From Sinomonas sp. P10A9 (GTDB lineage Bacteria; Actinomycetota; Actinomycetes; Actinomycetales; Micrococcaceae), in contig NZ_CP163302.1 in the NCBI RefSeq assembly GCF_041022165.1, positions 930,001 to 994,000 on the forward strand: 64,000 nucleotides of DNA, read 5' to 3'. Shown piece by piece: positions 11,103 through 20,322 of this stretch (position 1 is its first letter; every line of letters starts with the position of its first letter). Position numbers and translations under genes: made by a program. The notes beneath the pieces were generated by a model. The model did no database searches and was not told the origin of the DNA. It worked only from the letters and a program-made list of their open reading frames with translations.

Positions 11103-11121
11103 CAAGGTGAGCCTAAGCTAA
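11103..11121 (-). promoter_or_regulatory. IdeR/DtxR-type iron box upstream of efeOB
   Basis: Read on the minus strand the 19 bases are TTAGCTTAGGCTCACCTTG, matching the DtxR/IdeR consensus TTAGGTTAGGCTAACCTAA at 15 of 19 positions. The site is 42 bases upstream of the efeO start. An IdeR-family repressor is encoded in this window at 45574-46269, so iron-dependent repression of efeOB is the likely meaning. Confidence 0.85.
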
Positions 11122-11288
11122 CCACAATTAGGACGCAAGAACGTTGCGTAATGGACGGCGAGACGGGCTGTTTGCTCTGTGACGTCGCGCACGGCACAAT
11201 AGGAACGTCCCGTTCTGCCCGTGAAGCCGGTGCTCGCACCCTTCGCACTGGCGGGCGGACACAAGACAACTGAATACAGCCTTTGATC

Positions 11289-11486
11289 TGCGGCGGGAGA
11301 GTCCTGCGAGCATGAGCAAGCGGGCGCCGTAGGAGCAACACCTCCCCAGGAATCTCTCAGGCACCTGTACCGCCGCGGAAAGGCAACTCTGGAAAGCGAC
11401 GTCCCCCATGGACGTTCACCGACGGTGCAAGCCGGATTCGTCCGGCGGAATCTCTCAGGTCCGATACAGAGCGGGGAGGAACTGGA
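11289..11486 (+). ncRNA. Tandem glycine riboswitch (gcvT motif)
   Basis: Two consecutive glycine-aptamer signatures are visible. The first runs from GCGGGAGAGTCCTGCGAG through AGGAGCAACACCTCCCC to AATCTCTCAGGCACC (about 11292-11373). The second runs from GGAAAGGCAACTCTGGAAAG through GACGGTGCAAGCC to GGAATCTCTCAGGTCC and GATACAGAG (about 11376-11470). The paired GGAGAGTCC/ACTCTGGAAAG starts and the repeated AATCTCTCAGG ends are diagnostic. Glycine binding should switch on the gcvP-gcvT-gcvH-glyA genes downstream. Edges are approximate. Confidence 0.95.
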
Positions 11487-11535
11487 GTCAAAAGCCGGCC
11501 CTCCGTGGCTGGCCTGATTGATGGAGTTCCCCGTG

Positions 11536-14451
11536 ATGGACCTTTCCCCCGCAGCGTTCGTCGACCGGCACATCGGTGCTCGGCGCGATGCTGACATCAA
11601 GCACATGCTCAACGCCGTCGGCTTCGACAGCGTGGACGCCCTCGCGGCGACGGCGGTGCCCGACGACATCAAGCAGGACGCACCGCTCGAGCTCGGCAAG
11701 GCACTCAGCGAGCCTGAGGCACTTGCGGCCCTGCGTGCCCTCGCGACGAAGAACAAGCCCCGCGTGCAGATGATCGGCCAGGGCTACTACGACACCGTCA
11801 CGCCGCCGGTGATCCGCAGGAACGTCGTCGAGGATCCCGCCTGGTACACGGCGTACACCCCGTACCAGCCCGAGATCTCCCAGGGCCGCCTCGAGGCCCT
11901 CCTGAACTTCCAGACGGCGGTCGAGGACCTCACGGGCCTCGCGATCGCCAACGCGTCCCTGCTGGACGAGGCCACCGCGGTCGTGGAGGCCGTGCTGCTC
12001 ATGCGCCGGGCGAACAAGGACAAGGCCGTCACCAAGGCACCGGGCGGCGGCAAGACCGTGCTCGACGCGGACCTCTTCCCGCAGTCGATCGCTGTCGTCA
12101 AGGGCCGCGCGGCGGCGCTCGGCTTCGAGGTCGAGATCGCAGACCTGAGCCAGGGCCTGCCCGAGGGGCCGATCAACGGCGTCGTGATCCAGCAGCCCGG
12201 CGCCTCGGGCCTCGTCGCCGACGCGACGGCGCTCATCGCGGAGGCCAAGCAGCGCGGCGCGATGGTCACGATCGCGGCCGACCTCCTCGCGCTCACCCTC
12301 ATCAAGTCCCCGGGCGAGCAGGGCGCGGACATCGCCGTCGGATCGGCCCAGCGCTTCGGCGTCCCGCTCTTCTACGGCGGCCCCCACGCGGCCTTCATGT
12401 CCGTCCACAAGGGCCTCGAGCGCCAGCTCCCGGGCCGCCTCGTGGGCGTTTCGAAGGACGACGCCGGCCTCCCGGCCTACCGCCTGGCCCTCCAGACCCG
12501 CGAGCAGCACATCCGCCGCGAGAAGGCCACGTCCAACATCTGCACCGCGCAGGCCCTCCTCGCGATCGTCGCCTCGATGTACGCCGTGTACCACGGCCCC
12601 GAGGGGCTCAAGGCGATCGCCCAGGGCGCGCATGCCCGCGCGCGCTCGCTCGCAGCGGCCCTCTCGGGCGCAGGGGTCGAGATCGCCCACACGAGCTTCT
12701 TCGACACCGTCACGGCTCGCGTCCCCGGGCGCGCCGCGGCGCTCGTCGGGAAGGCCGAGAAGCAGGGCATCAACCTGCGCCTCGTCGACGCCGACACCGT
12801 CGGCATCTCGTGCGACGAGACCACGACGGCGGACCACGTCGCCACGGTTGCCGGCGTCTTCGGCGCTGGCGCTGCGGGTGACGGCACCGACGGCACGGAT
12901 GCCGCCACCGGCTTTGCGATCGAGGCCGCGGCGGTGCGCACGAGCACGTACCTGACCCACCCCGTCTTCCACACGTACCGCTCCGAGACCCAGATGCTGC
13001 GCTACCTCCGCAAGCTCTCGGACCGCGACCTCGCCCTCGACCGGACGATGATCCCGCTCGGCTCGTGCACCATGAAGCTCAACGCGACGGTCGAGATGGA
13101 GGCCATGACCTGGCCCGAGTTCGCAGGCATCCACCCGTTCGCGCCGGACACCCAGACCGAGGGCTGGCGTGAGCTCATCGCGGGCCTCGAGGCTGACCTC
13201 GCCGCGATCACGGGCTATGACCAGGTCTCGCTCCAGCCGAACGCAGGCTCCCAGGGCGAGCTCGCGGGCCTCCTCGCAATCCGCGGCTACCACCAGTCCC
13301 GTGGGGAGGGCCAGCGCACCGTGTGCCTGATCCCCGCCTCTGCCCACGGCACCAACGCGGCGTCGGCCGTGCTCGCCGGCATGAAGGTGGTCGTCGTCGC
13401 CACCGCGGCCGATGGCACGATCGACCACGGCGACCTCGAGGCCAAGATCGAGGCGAACCGCGAGGACCTCGCCGCGATCATGATCACCTACCCGTCCACG
13501 CACGGCGTCTACGACGCCGACGTGCGCGAGGTCTGCGACGCCGTCCACGCGGCCGGCGGCCAGGTCTACATCGACGGCGCGAACATGAACGCCCTCGTTG
13601 GCCTCGCCCAGCCGGGCAAGTTCGGCGGCGACGTCTCCCACCTGAACCTGCACAAGACGTTCTGCATCCCGCACGGCGGCGGCGGCCCCGGCGTCGGCCC
13701 GGTCGCGGCCCGCGCGCACCTCGCACCGTTCATGCCGGGCGATGCCGCGGTCTGGCAGGGCGCCGCAGATGAGCACGACGTGCCTGTCTCGGCATCGCGC
13801 TTCGGCTCCGCCGGCGTCCTGCCGATCTCGTGGGCGTACGTCAAGCTCATGGGCGGCGACGGCCTGACCGAGGCGACGAAGTCCGCACTCCTTGCGGCGA
13901 ACTACATCGCCAAGCGCCTCGATTCCTCCTTCCCGGTCCTCTACACGGGCGAGGGCGGTCTCGTGGCCCACGAGTGCATCCTCGACCTGCGTGAGCTCAC
14001 TGCCAAGACGGGCGTGACCGCGGAGGACGTCGCGAAGCGCCTCATCGACTACGGCTTCCACGCCCCGACGCTCGCCTTCCCGGTGCCCGGCACCCTCATG
14101 GTCGAGCCCACCGAGTCCGAGGACCTCGTCGAGATCGACCGTTTCATCGACGCGATGATCTCGATCCGCGCGGAGATCGACCAGGTGGCCCACGGCGACT
14201 TCGACGTCAAGGACTCGCCGCTGCGCCTCGCCCCGCACACGGCCGCCGCGGTCGTCTCGAGCGAGTGGGACCGCGCGTACACCCGTGAGGTGGCCGCGTT
14301 CCCGGGCAAGGCCGCGCATGCGACCAAGACACAGGACAAGTACTTCGCCCCGGTCGGCCGCATTGACGGCGCCGGCGGCGACAGGAACCTGATCTGCGCG
14401 TGTCCTCCGCTCGAGGCATTCGAGGAGAGCACGGCAGCGTTCCAAGACTGA
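11536..14451 (+). CDS. gcvP: Glycine dehydrogenase (decarboxylating), P protein
   Basis: A full-length 971-residue P protein of the glycine cleavage system. It decarboxylates glycine with pyridoxal phosphate and passes the aminomethyl group to lipoyl-GcvH. The N-terminal half starts with [14 protein letters not shown]. The C-terminal half contains the PLP-lysine motif [17 protein letters not shown], with the lysine near residue 706. ATG 11536 is chosen because GGAG lies 9 bases upstream; in-frame ATG 11521 would place no good site before it. It is the first gene after the tandem glycine riboswitch. Confidence 0.97.
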   Translation: MDLSPAAFVDRHIGARRDADIKHMLNAVGFDSVDALAATAVPDDIKQDAPLELGKALSEPEALAALRALATKNKPRVQMIGQGYYDTVTPPVIRRNVVEDPAWYTAYTPYQPEISQGRLEALLNFQTAVEDLTGLAIANASLLDEATAVVEAVLLMRRANKDKAVTKAPGGGKTVLDADLFPQSIAVVKGRAAALGFEVEIADLSQGLPEGPINGVVIQQPGASGLVADATALIAEAKQRGAMVTIAADLLALTLIKSPGEQGADIAVGSAQRFGVPLFYGGPHAAFMSVHKGLERQLPGRLVGVSKDDAGLPAYRLALQTREQHIRREKATSNICTAQALLAIVASMYAVYHGPEGLKAIAQGAHARARSLAAALSGAGVEIAHTSFFDTVTARVPGRAAALVGKAEKQGINLRLVDADTVGISCDETTTADHVATVAGVFGAGAAGDGTDGTDAATGFAIEAAAVRTSTYLTHPVFHTYRSETQMLRYLRKLSDRDLALDRTMIPLGSCTMKLNATVEMEAMTWPEFAGIHPFAPDTQTEGWRELIAGLEADLAAITGYDQVSLQPNAGSQGELAGLLAIRGYHQSRGEGQRTVCLIPASAHGTNAASAVLAGMKVVVVATAADGTIDHGDLEAKIEANREDLAAIMITYPSTHGVYDADVREVCDAVHAAGGQVYIDGANMNALVGLAQPGKFGGDVSHLNLHKTFCIPHGGGGPGVGPVAARAHLAPFMPGDAAVWQGAADEHDVPVSASRFGSAGVLPISWAYVKLMGGDGLTEATKSALLAANYIAKRLDSSFPVLYTGEGGLVAHECILDLRELTAKTGVTAEDVAKRLIDYGFHAPTLAFPVPGTLMVEPTESEDLVEIDRFIDAMISIRAEIDQVAHGDFDVKDSPLRLAPHTAAAVVSSEWDRAYTREVAAFPGKAAHATKTQDKYFAPVGRIDGAGGDRNLICACPPLEAFEESTAAFQD

Positions 14452-14470
14452 CCGCCCGCGCTGGTTGAGC

Positions 14471-14509
14471 GGAGTCGAAACCCCCGACTTCGACGGGGGT
14501 TTCGACTCC
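14471..14509. repeat. REP-like palindrome between gcvP and gcvT
   Basis: A perfect 15-bp inverted repeat (left arm 14471-14485, right arm 14495-14509) around a 9-base centre, preceded by CTGGTTGAGC. The arm reads GGAGTCGAAACCCCC. Elements of the form GGTTGAGC...GTCGAAACC are familiar dispersed repeats in Micrococcales genomes. Here it sits inside the gcv operon and would form a strong mRNA hairpin between the two cistrons. Confidence 0.8.
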
Positions 14510-14566
14510 GCCTCTCCGCCTCGACCTCGCTCGACGACCATCGCTGGACCCCTTAGGAGACGTCCC

Positions 14567-15739
14567 ATGACTGAAACGACCACAGGTCAGAACACCGACG
14601 AGAAGCGCACCGCACTCTACGACGAGCACGCGGCCCTCGGCGCTTCCTTCACCGACTTCGGTGGGTGGCAGATGCCGCTCAAGTACGGCTCGGAGCTCGC
14701 AGAGCACCGCGCCGTCCGCGAGTCGGCCGGCCTCTTCGACCTCTCTCACATGGGCGAGGTCTGGGCCACCGGCCCGAACGCGGCCGCCTTCCTCGACTAC
14801 GCGCTCGTGGGCAAGCTGTCCGCGATCGCCGTCGGCAAGGCCAAGTACTCGCTCATCTGCGCCGAGGACGGAGGGATCATCGACGACCTCATCGTCTACC
14901 GCGTCGCCGAGCAGGACTTCCTCGTCGTGCCGAACGCGGGCAACGCGGCGACCGTCGCGGCGGAACTCGAGGCGCGCCGTCGTGCCTTCGGTGCTGGCGC
15001 CGAACCCGAGGGCATTGCGCTGCGCGATGCCTCCGCCGAGACGTCGCTCATCGCGGTCCAAGGCCCCAACGCCGAGGCGATCCTCCTCTCCGTGGCCGGC
15101 TCGGAGGACCACGAGGACATCCGCACGCTCAAGTACTACGCGGCCATCGAGGCGGATATCGCGGGCGTGCCGGTCCTGCTGGCCCGCACGGGCTACACCG
15201 GCGAGGACGGCTTCGAGCTGTTCGTCGGCAACGAGCTCGCTGCCCAGCTCTGGAAGGCGCTCGAGACCGCTGGCGAGGGCCACGGCCTGGTTCCGTGCGG
15301 CCTCGCCTCTCGCGACTCGCTGCGCCTCGAGGCGGGCATGCCGCTCTACGGCAACGAGCTCTCGCGCGAGCGCTCGCCGTTCGCGGCGGGCCTCGGGGGC
15401 GTCGTCGCGCTCAAGAGCAAGGAGGGCGACTTCGTGGGCCGCGCCGCGCTGGCGGCGAAGAAGGACGACGGCGAGGGCACCACGAGCGGGCAGCGTCTCG
15501 TGGGCCTTCGCGGCCTCGGGCGACGCGCCGCGCGCTCGCACTACGCGGTCATGAAGGACGGCAAGCAGGTCGGCGAGATCACCTCCGGCCAGCCGAGCCC
15601 GACCCTCGGCTACCCGGTGGCGCTCGCGTACGTCGACATCGCACACTCTGCCGTGGGCACGAAGCTCGACGCCGATCTGCGCGGCAAGGCCGAGCCGTTC
15701 GAGGTCATCGAGCTGCCGTTCTACAAGCGCCAGAAGTAG
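14567..15739 (+). CDS. gcvT: Aminomethyltransferase, T protein of glycine cleavage
   Basis: A 390-residue T protein. It transfers the methylene group from aminomethyl-lipoyl-GcvH to tetrahydrofolate, releasing ammonia. Family features include [21 protein letters not shown] at the N-terminus, [11 protein letters not shown], the folate-domain segment [14 protein letters not shown] (about residues 205-220), and the late [20 protein letters not shown]. The start ATG 14567 has AGGAGA nine bases ahead. It lies downstream of gcvP, separated by the palindrome at 14471-14509. Confidence 0.97.
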   Translation: MTETTTGQNTDEKRTALYDEHAALGASFTDFGGWQMPLKYGSELAEHRAVRESAGLFDLSHMGEVWATGPNAAAFLDYALVGKLSAIAVGKAKYSLICAEDGGIIDDLIVYRVAEQDFLVVPNAGNAATVAAELEARRRAFGAGAEPEGIALRDASAETSLIAVQGPNAEAILLSVAGSEDHEDIRTLKYYAAIEADIAGVPVLLARTGYTGEDGFELFVGNELAAQLWKALETAGEGHGLVPCGLASRDSLRLEAGMPLYGNELSRERSPFAAGLGGVVALKSKEGDFVGRAALAAKKDDGEGTTSGQRLVGLRGLGRRAARSHYAVMKDGKQVGEITSGQPSPTLGYPVALAYVDIAHSAVGTKLDADLRGKAEPFEVIELPFYKRQK

Positions 15740-15806
15740 CTTTCTCACTGATTTCCCAGCCATTGTGCTGTTCTCCCCGTTCGACGAAGAAGAGGATCCA
15801 CATTCC

Positions 15807-16187
15807 ATGAGCAAGGTCCAGACCGGTCTCCGGTACTCCGAAGAGCACGAGTGGCTCGACACCACCGCTGCGCCCGCCAAGATCGGCGTCTCCCAGGTCG
15901 CCGCCGACGCGCTCGGCGACGTCGTCTACCTCGACCTGCCCGAGGCCGGCAGCACCGTCACCGCCGGCGAGACCTGCGGCGAGATCGAGTCGACCAAGAG
16001 CGTCTCCGACCTCTACTCGCCCGTCTCCGGCACGGTGGCCGAGGTCAACCAGGACGCTATCGACAACCCGGCCCTCGTCAACGAGGACCCCTACGGCGCC
16101 GGCTGGCTCTTCACGGTCGAGGTCTCCGAGGAAGGCCCGCTCATGACCGCCGAGGAGTACGCCTCCAAGAACGGTGGCGAGCTGTGA
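15807..16187 (+). CDS. gcvH: Glycine cleavage system H protein
   Basis: A 126-residue lipoyl-carrier protein. The lipoylation site is in [16 protein letters not shown], with the modified lysine near residue 64. The conserved YSEEHEWLD opening and the [11 protein letters not shown] segment are present. Start ATG 15807, with GAGGA about 9 bases upstream. The final TGA overlaps the GTG start of glyA, so the two are translationally coupled. Confidence 0.97.
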   Translation: MSKVQTGLRYSEEHEWLDTTAAPAKIGVSQVAADALGDVVYLDLPEAGSTVTAGETCGEIESTKSVSDLYSPVSGTVAEVNQDAIDNPALVNEDPYGAGWLFTVEVSEEGPLMTAEEYASKNGGEL

Positions 16188-17500
16188 GCGCCGCGACCGC
16201 CCAGTTCCAGCAGGTCCACTCGGCTTCGCTCGACGCCAACCTGGCCGATCTCGACCCCGAGATCGCTGCATCGATCGACGCCGAGGCCGCCCGCCAGCGC
16301 GGTGGCCTCGAGATGATCGCGTCGGAGAACCACACGGCCGTCGCCGTCATGCAGGCGCAGGGCTCGGTCCTGACGAACAAGTACGCGGAGGGCTACCCGG
16401 GCAAGCGCTACTACGGCGGCTGCGAGCATGTGGACGTCGTCGAACAGCTCGCGATTGACCGCGTCAAGGCGCTCTTCGGTGCCGAGTTCGCGAACGTCCA
16501 GCCGCACTCCGGTGCGCAGGCCAATGCTTCCGTCATGCACGCGCTGATCAAGCCGGGTGACACGGTCATGGGCCTCAACCTCGCCCACGGCGGCCACCTC
16601 ACGCACGGCATGAAGATCAACTTCTCCGGCAAGCTCTACAACATCGTTCCCTATCAAGTCCGCGAGGATGACCACCGGATCGACATGGCCGAGGTCGAGC
16701 GCCTCGCCCAGGAGCACAGGCCGCAGCTCATCGTGGCCGGCTGGTCTGCGTACGCGCGCCAGCTCGACTTCGCCGAGTTCCGCCGCATCGCCGACGCCGT
16801 GGGCGCGTACCTCATGGTGGACATGGCCCACTTCGCCGGCCTCGTGGCCGCGGGCCTGCACCCCTCGCCCGTGCCCCACGCCCACGTCACGACGTCTACC
16901 ACGCACAAGACACTGGCGGGCCCGCGCGGCGGCATCATCCTGACCAACGACGCGGCCATCGCGAAGAAGATCAACTCGGCCGTGTTCCCGGGCCAGCAGG
17001 GCGGCCCGCTCGAGCACGTCATCGCGGGCAAGGCCGTCGCGTTCAAGATCGCCGGCTCGCCGGAGTTCAAGGAGCGCATGGAGCGCGTGCTCGCGGGCGC
17101 GAAGATCCTCGCCGAGCGACTCACGGCCGAGGACGTCAAGGCCGCCGGCATCGGCGTCGTCTCCGGGGGGACCGACGTGCACCTGGTCCTCGTGGACCTG
17201 CGCGACGCGGCGCTCGACGGCCAGCAGGCCGAGGACCGTCTCGCGGCGATCGACATCACCGTGAACCGCAACGCAGTTCCGTTCGACCCGCGTCCGCCGA
17301 TGGTCACGTCCGGCCTGCGCATCGGCACCCCGGCGCTCGCGACGCGCGGCTTCGGCGAGGCCGCCTTCCGCGAGGTGGCGGACATCATCGCCGAGGCGCT
17401 CATCGCCGGGCCCGACGAGGACCTCGCTCCCCTCAAGGCAAGGGTCGACGCACTCGCGGCGGCCCACCCGCTCTACCCGGGAGTGGCTGACCTCAGCTGA
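16184..17500 (+). CDS. glyA: Serine hydroxymethyltransferase
   Basis: A 438-residue PLP enzyme that interconverts serine and glycine with one-carbon transfer to tetrahydrofolate. The signatures [36 protein letters not shown] [14 protein letters not shown] and the PLP-lysine motif [13 protein letters not shown] (lysine near residue 242) are intact. The start is GTG 16184, overlapping the gcvH stop. Placement at the end of the gcv operon makes this copy likely glycine-induced; whether another glyA exists elsewhere cannot be seen. Confidence 0.97.
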   Translation: MSAATAQFQQVHSASLDANLADLDPEIAASIDAEAARQRGGLEMIASENHTAVAVMQAQGSVLTNKYAEGYPGKRYYGGCEHVDVVEQLAIDRVKALFGAEFANVQPHSGAQANASVMHALIKPGDTVMGLNLAHGGHLTHGMKINFSGKLYNIVPYQVREDDHRIDMAEVERLAQEHRPQLIVAGWSAYARQLDFAEFRRIADAVGAYLMVDMAHFAGLVAAGLHPSPVPHAHVTTSTTHKTLAGPRGGIILTNDAAIAKKINSAVFPGQQGGPLEHVIAGKAVAFKIAGSPEFKERMERVLAGAKILAERLTAEDVKAAGIGVVSGGTDVHLVLVDLRDAALDGQQAEDRLAAIDITVNRNAVPFDPRPPMVTSGLRIGTPALATRGFGEAAFREVADIIAEALIAGPDEDLAPLKARVDALAAAHPLYPGVADLS

Positions 17501-17506
17501 TCTCGT

Positions 17507-17606
17507 TGTGGGGTCTCTGGCGCCCGGTTGCGGGGTCTCTGGCACGCCAGAGACCCGCAAGGTCCCGCCAGAGACCCCGCAAGGTCCCGCCAGAGACCCC
17601 GCAACG
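17507..17606. repeat. Cluster of inverted and direct REP-like units between glyA and sdaA
   Basis: The unit GCCAGAGACCCCGCAA occurs three times in direct orientation (starting at about 17546, 17567 and 17589; the first copy lacks one C). It occurs twice in reverse orientation just before (TGTGGGGTCTCTGGC and TTGCGGGGTCTCTGGC, ending near 17522 and 17543). The spacer AAGGTCCC is also repeated. The last reverse copy and the first direct copy form a stable hairpin that could act as the glyA terminator. Confidence 0.85.
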
Positions 17607-17642
17607 GCGGGTCAGTACAGCTTCAGGAAAGGAACCAAGGCC

Positions 17643-19070
17643 ATGGCCGTCGGCGTCTTTGAACTGTTTTCCGTGGGCATCGGCCCTTCCAGCTCCCACA
17701 CGGTGGGGCCCATGCGCGCGGGCGCGGTGTTCGCCCGCGAACTGCGCGATCAGGGTCTCCTCGAAAGCGTCACGTCGTTGCGCGTCGACCTGTACGGGTC
17801 CCTCGCGGCAACCGGCCACGGCCACGGCACCTTCACGGCCGTGCTCCTGGGCCTCGAGGGCTTCGAGCCCGAGGCGATCCTCCCCGAGCAGGTCGAGGAA
17901 CGCCTGGCCACGATCGCCGAGACCGGCACGCTGACCCTCGCCGGGTCGGTCGAGCTTCCCTACTCGGTCGAGGAGATGGTGCTCCACCCGCTCACTGTGC
18001 TGCCAAGGCACACGAACGGCATGAAGTTCCAAGTGTTCGGTGATGCGGGCGCCGACGGGTCCCTGGATCCTGACGGCGTGACCGTTCTGCGCGAGGCCAC
18101 CTTCTACTCCGTGGGCGGCGGCTTCATCGTCCGCGACGGCGAGGAGGATTCGGCCCGCAAGGAGCTCGAGGAGTCCAAGAAGGAGCTCCCTTTCCCGTTC
18201 CGCACGGCGGCAGAGCTCCTCGGCCGCTGCTCCTCCAAGGGCCTGTCCATCAGCGACATCATGCTCGTCAATGAGAAGGCCTCGCGCCCCGAGGCCGAGA
18301 TCCGCGAGGGGCTGCTGCACATCTGGTCCGTCATGGAGGACTGCGTCGAGTCCAGCCTCAAGCGCGAGGGAATCCTGCCCGGCGGACTCAAGGTGCGCCG
18401 TCGTGCGCCCGACTGGCACGAGCGGCTCCTCAAGGAGGACAAGGACCGCGACCCAATGTACTGGCAGGAGTGGGTCAACCTCATCGCGCTCGCCGTGAAC
18501 GAGGAGAACGCGTCCGGAGGGCGTGTCGTGACCGCCCCGACCAACGGCGCTGCGGGCATCATCCCGGCAGTTTTGTACTACGCGCTCAACTACGCCCCCG
18601 GGATGGAGAACGCGACCCAGGAGGACAAGGACGACGTCGTCGTGAAATTCCTCCTCGCCGCCGGTGCCGTCGGCGTGCTGTACAAGGAGCAGGCCTCCAT
18701 TTCCGGTGCCGAGGTGGGCTGCCAGGGGGAGGTCGGGTCGGCGTCGTCCATGGCTGCGGCGGGCCTCGCAGAGGTCATGGGCGGCTCGCCCGCCCAGGTC
18801 GAGAACGCCGCCGAGATCGCGATGGAGCACAACCTCGGCCTCACGTGCGATCCCATCGGCGGGCTCGTGCAGGTCCCGTGCATCGAGCGCAACGCGATCG
18901 CCGCCGCGAAGGCGATCAACGCCGCGAAGATGGCCCTGTGGGGCGACGGCACACACCGCGTCTCGCTTGACGAGGTGATCGTAACCATGCGAGAGACCGG
19001 CAGAGACATGAGCCACAAGTACAAGGAGACCGCGATGGGGGGCCTCGCCGTCAACGTCGTGGAGTGCTGA
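17643..19070 (+). CDS. sdaA: L-serine ammonia-lyase, iron-sulfur dependent
   Basis: A 475-residue single-chain L-serine dehydratase converting serine to pyruvate and ammonia. The N-terminal beta domain begins [16 protein letters not shown]. The catalytic alpha domain includes [15 protein letters not shown] and three family cysteines for the 4Fe-4S cluster in [17 protein letters not shown] and [10 protein letters not shown] 17643 has AGGAAAGGAACC upstream. It lies downstream of glyA across the repeat cluster and completes a glycine-to-serine-to-pyruvate route; it may have its own promoter. Confidence 0.96.
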   Translation: MAVGVFELFSVGIGPSSSHTVGPMRAGAVFARELRDQGLLESVTSLRVDLYGSLAATGHGHGTFTAVLLGLEGFEPEAILPEQVEERLATIAETGTLTLAGSVELPYSVEEMVLHPLTVLPRHTNGMKFQVFGDAGADGSLDPDGVTVLREATFYSVGGGFIVRDGEEDSARKELEESKKELPFPFRTAAELLGRCSSKGLSISDIMLVNEKASRPEAEIREGLLHIWSVMEDCVESSLKREGILPGGLKVRRRAPDWHERLLKEDKDRDPMYWQEWVNLIALAVNEENASGGRVVTAPTNGAAGIIPAVLYYALNYAPGMENATQEDKDDVVVKFLLAAGAVGVLYKEQASISGAEVGCQGEVGSASSMAAAGLAEVMGGSPAQVENAAEIAMEHNLGLTCDPIGGLVQVPCIERNAIAAAKAINAAKMALWGDGTHRVSLDEVIVTMRETGRDMSHKYKETAMGGLAVNVVEC

Positions 19071-19183
19071 GAGCGGCGGTCGCGGCGTCACGGCGGCGCC
19101 GCGCCGTCAGGTCCACTGACTAGACTGGGCGACGGCCAACGTTGCCATGCCGGCAGCACCTCCAGGGAAGGAAACCAGCCTTC

Positions 19184-20308
19184 GTGACCAGTTCCAGCGT
19201 CCAGACCGTGACCCGCTTCCAAGCGCGTTTCGCCACCACAGACGAGATCGGGCACTGGGACAAGCACGTCACCGCGAACCCAAACGGCGGCAACCTGCTG
19301 CAGTCGGAGGCCTTCGCGGCGGTCAAGCGGAACTTCGGCTGGGAGGTCCGGTACCTCGTCCTTGAGCCAAGCGGGGCCGCATCAGGGGAAACCGCACAGG
19401 CGAGCTACAACCTGGTCCTCGAGAAGTCCTTCCCGTTCCTGGGCCGCTTCTGGTACCTCATCAAGGGCCCGGACGTCGCCGACGTCACCGAGGTGCCCGC
19501 GGCCCTCGAGGCGATCAAGGGCCTCGTGGTTCGGGAGCGGCTGGGCGTGTTCGCCGTCAAGGTGGAGCCGGACATCATCGATTCCGAGGAGGCCCGCGGC
19601 GTCCTCGGCGCTGCCGGCCTCGTGAAGGTTCCGAACCTCCAGCCCAACGATTCGACCGCAATCCTGGACATCGCGCCCGAGCCCAGGCTCGTGCTCAAGA
19701 GCCTCCACTCCCGCGGCCGCAATGCCGTGCGCCGCGCCGAGCGCGAGGGCGTGGAGGTGGTCGAGGCGGAGCCGACGCTCGCCAACTACCGCACGATGCA
19801 CGCCCTCATGACGGGCACGCTCAACGCCAAGTCCAACACGGGCGCCCAGGTGCGCGGATTCGAGTACTACCGGCAGTTCTGGACCGAGTTCACGTCCCGC
19901 GGGCAGGGCCGGCTCTACTTCGTCTACGAGAACGGCCGGCCGTCCGTGGGCGCGTTCGTGATCAACTACGGGCGCAAGGGCACGTACAAGGACGGGGGTT
20001 CGCTCCAGAAGCGCGCCCAGTACGGCGACTCGCACCTCATCCAGTGGACCGCGATCAACCACATGAAGGATCTCGGCTGCACCGAGTACGACTTCTGCGG
20101 CACCCCGCCGGCGGACCGGCTGAAAGACACCTCGCACCCGTTCCATGGACTGGGCCTGTTCAAGACCTCGTTCACCAAGACGGTCACGGACTTCGTGGGC
20201 TGCTGGGACTACGTGATCGACCCGCTGCGCTACAGGGCGTGGACCACGGCTGGCGAGCGCGTTGCCCGCCAGCTCTACACCCGCCGCACCGGCCAGCAGT
20301 TCTACTGA
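19184..20308 (+). CDS. FemX/FemAB-family peptidoglycan bridge aminoacyltransferase
   Basis: A 374-residue protein of the FemABX family, with two GNAT-like halves that use aminoacyl-tRNA to add amino acids to the lipid II stem peptide. Visible features: the N-terminal GHWDKHVTANPNGGNLLQSEAFA, the central SLHSRGRNAVRRAEREGVEV, and the C-terminal NYGRKGTYKDGGS and EYDFCGTPP. The start GTG 19184 gives VTSSSVQTVTRF; AGGGAAGGAAACC lies upstream. Micrococcaceae have interpeptide bridges built by several such enzymes. Which residue this one adds cannot be told. Confidence 0.88.
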   Translation: MTSSSVQTVTRFQARFATTDEIGHWDKHVTANPNGGNLLQSEAFAAVKRNFGWEVRYLVLEPSGAASGETAQASYNLVLEKSFPFLGRFWYLIKGPDVADVTEVPAALEAIKGLVVRERLGVFAVKVEPDIIDSEEARGVLGAAGLVKVPNLQPNDSTAILDIAPEPRLVLKSLHSRGRNAVRRAEREGVEVVEAEPTLANYRTMHALMTGTLNAKSNTGAQVRGFEYYRQFWTEFTSRGQGRLYFVYENGRPSVGAFVINYGRKGTYKDGGSLQKRAQYGDSHLIQWTAINHMKDLGCTEYDFCGTPPADRLKDTSHPFHGLGLFKTSFTKTVTDFVGCWDYVIDPLRYRAWTTAGERVARQLYTRRTGQQFY

Positions 20309-20322
20309 TCCAGAGCCCGGCG

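Noticed and set aside
11488..14583. Long open frame on the minus strand opposite gcvP
   Set aside because: It mirrors the codons of gcvP, has no recognisable domain and is Arg/Gly/Ala/Asp-rich. It is a shadow produced by high GC at third positions.
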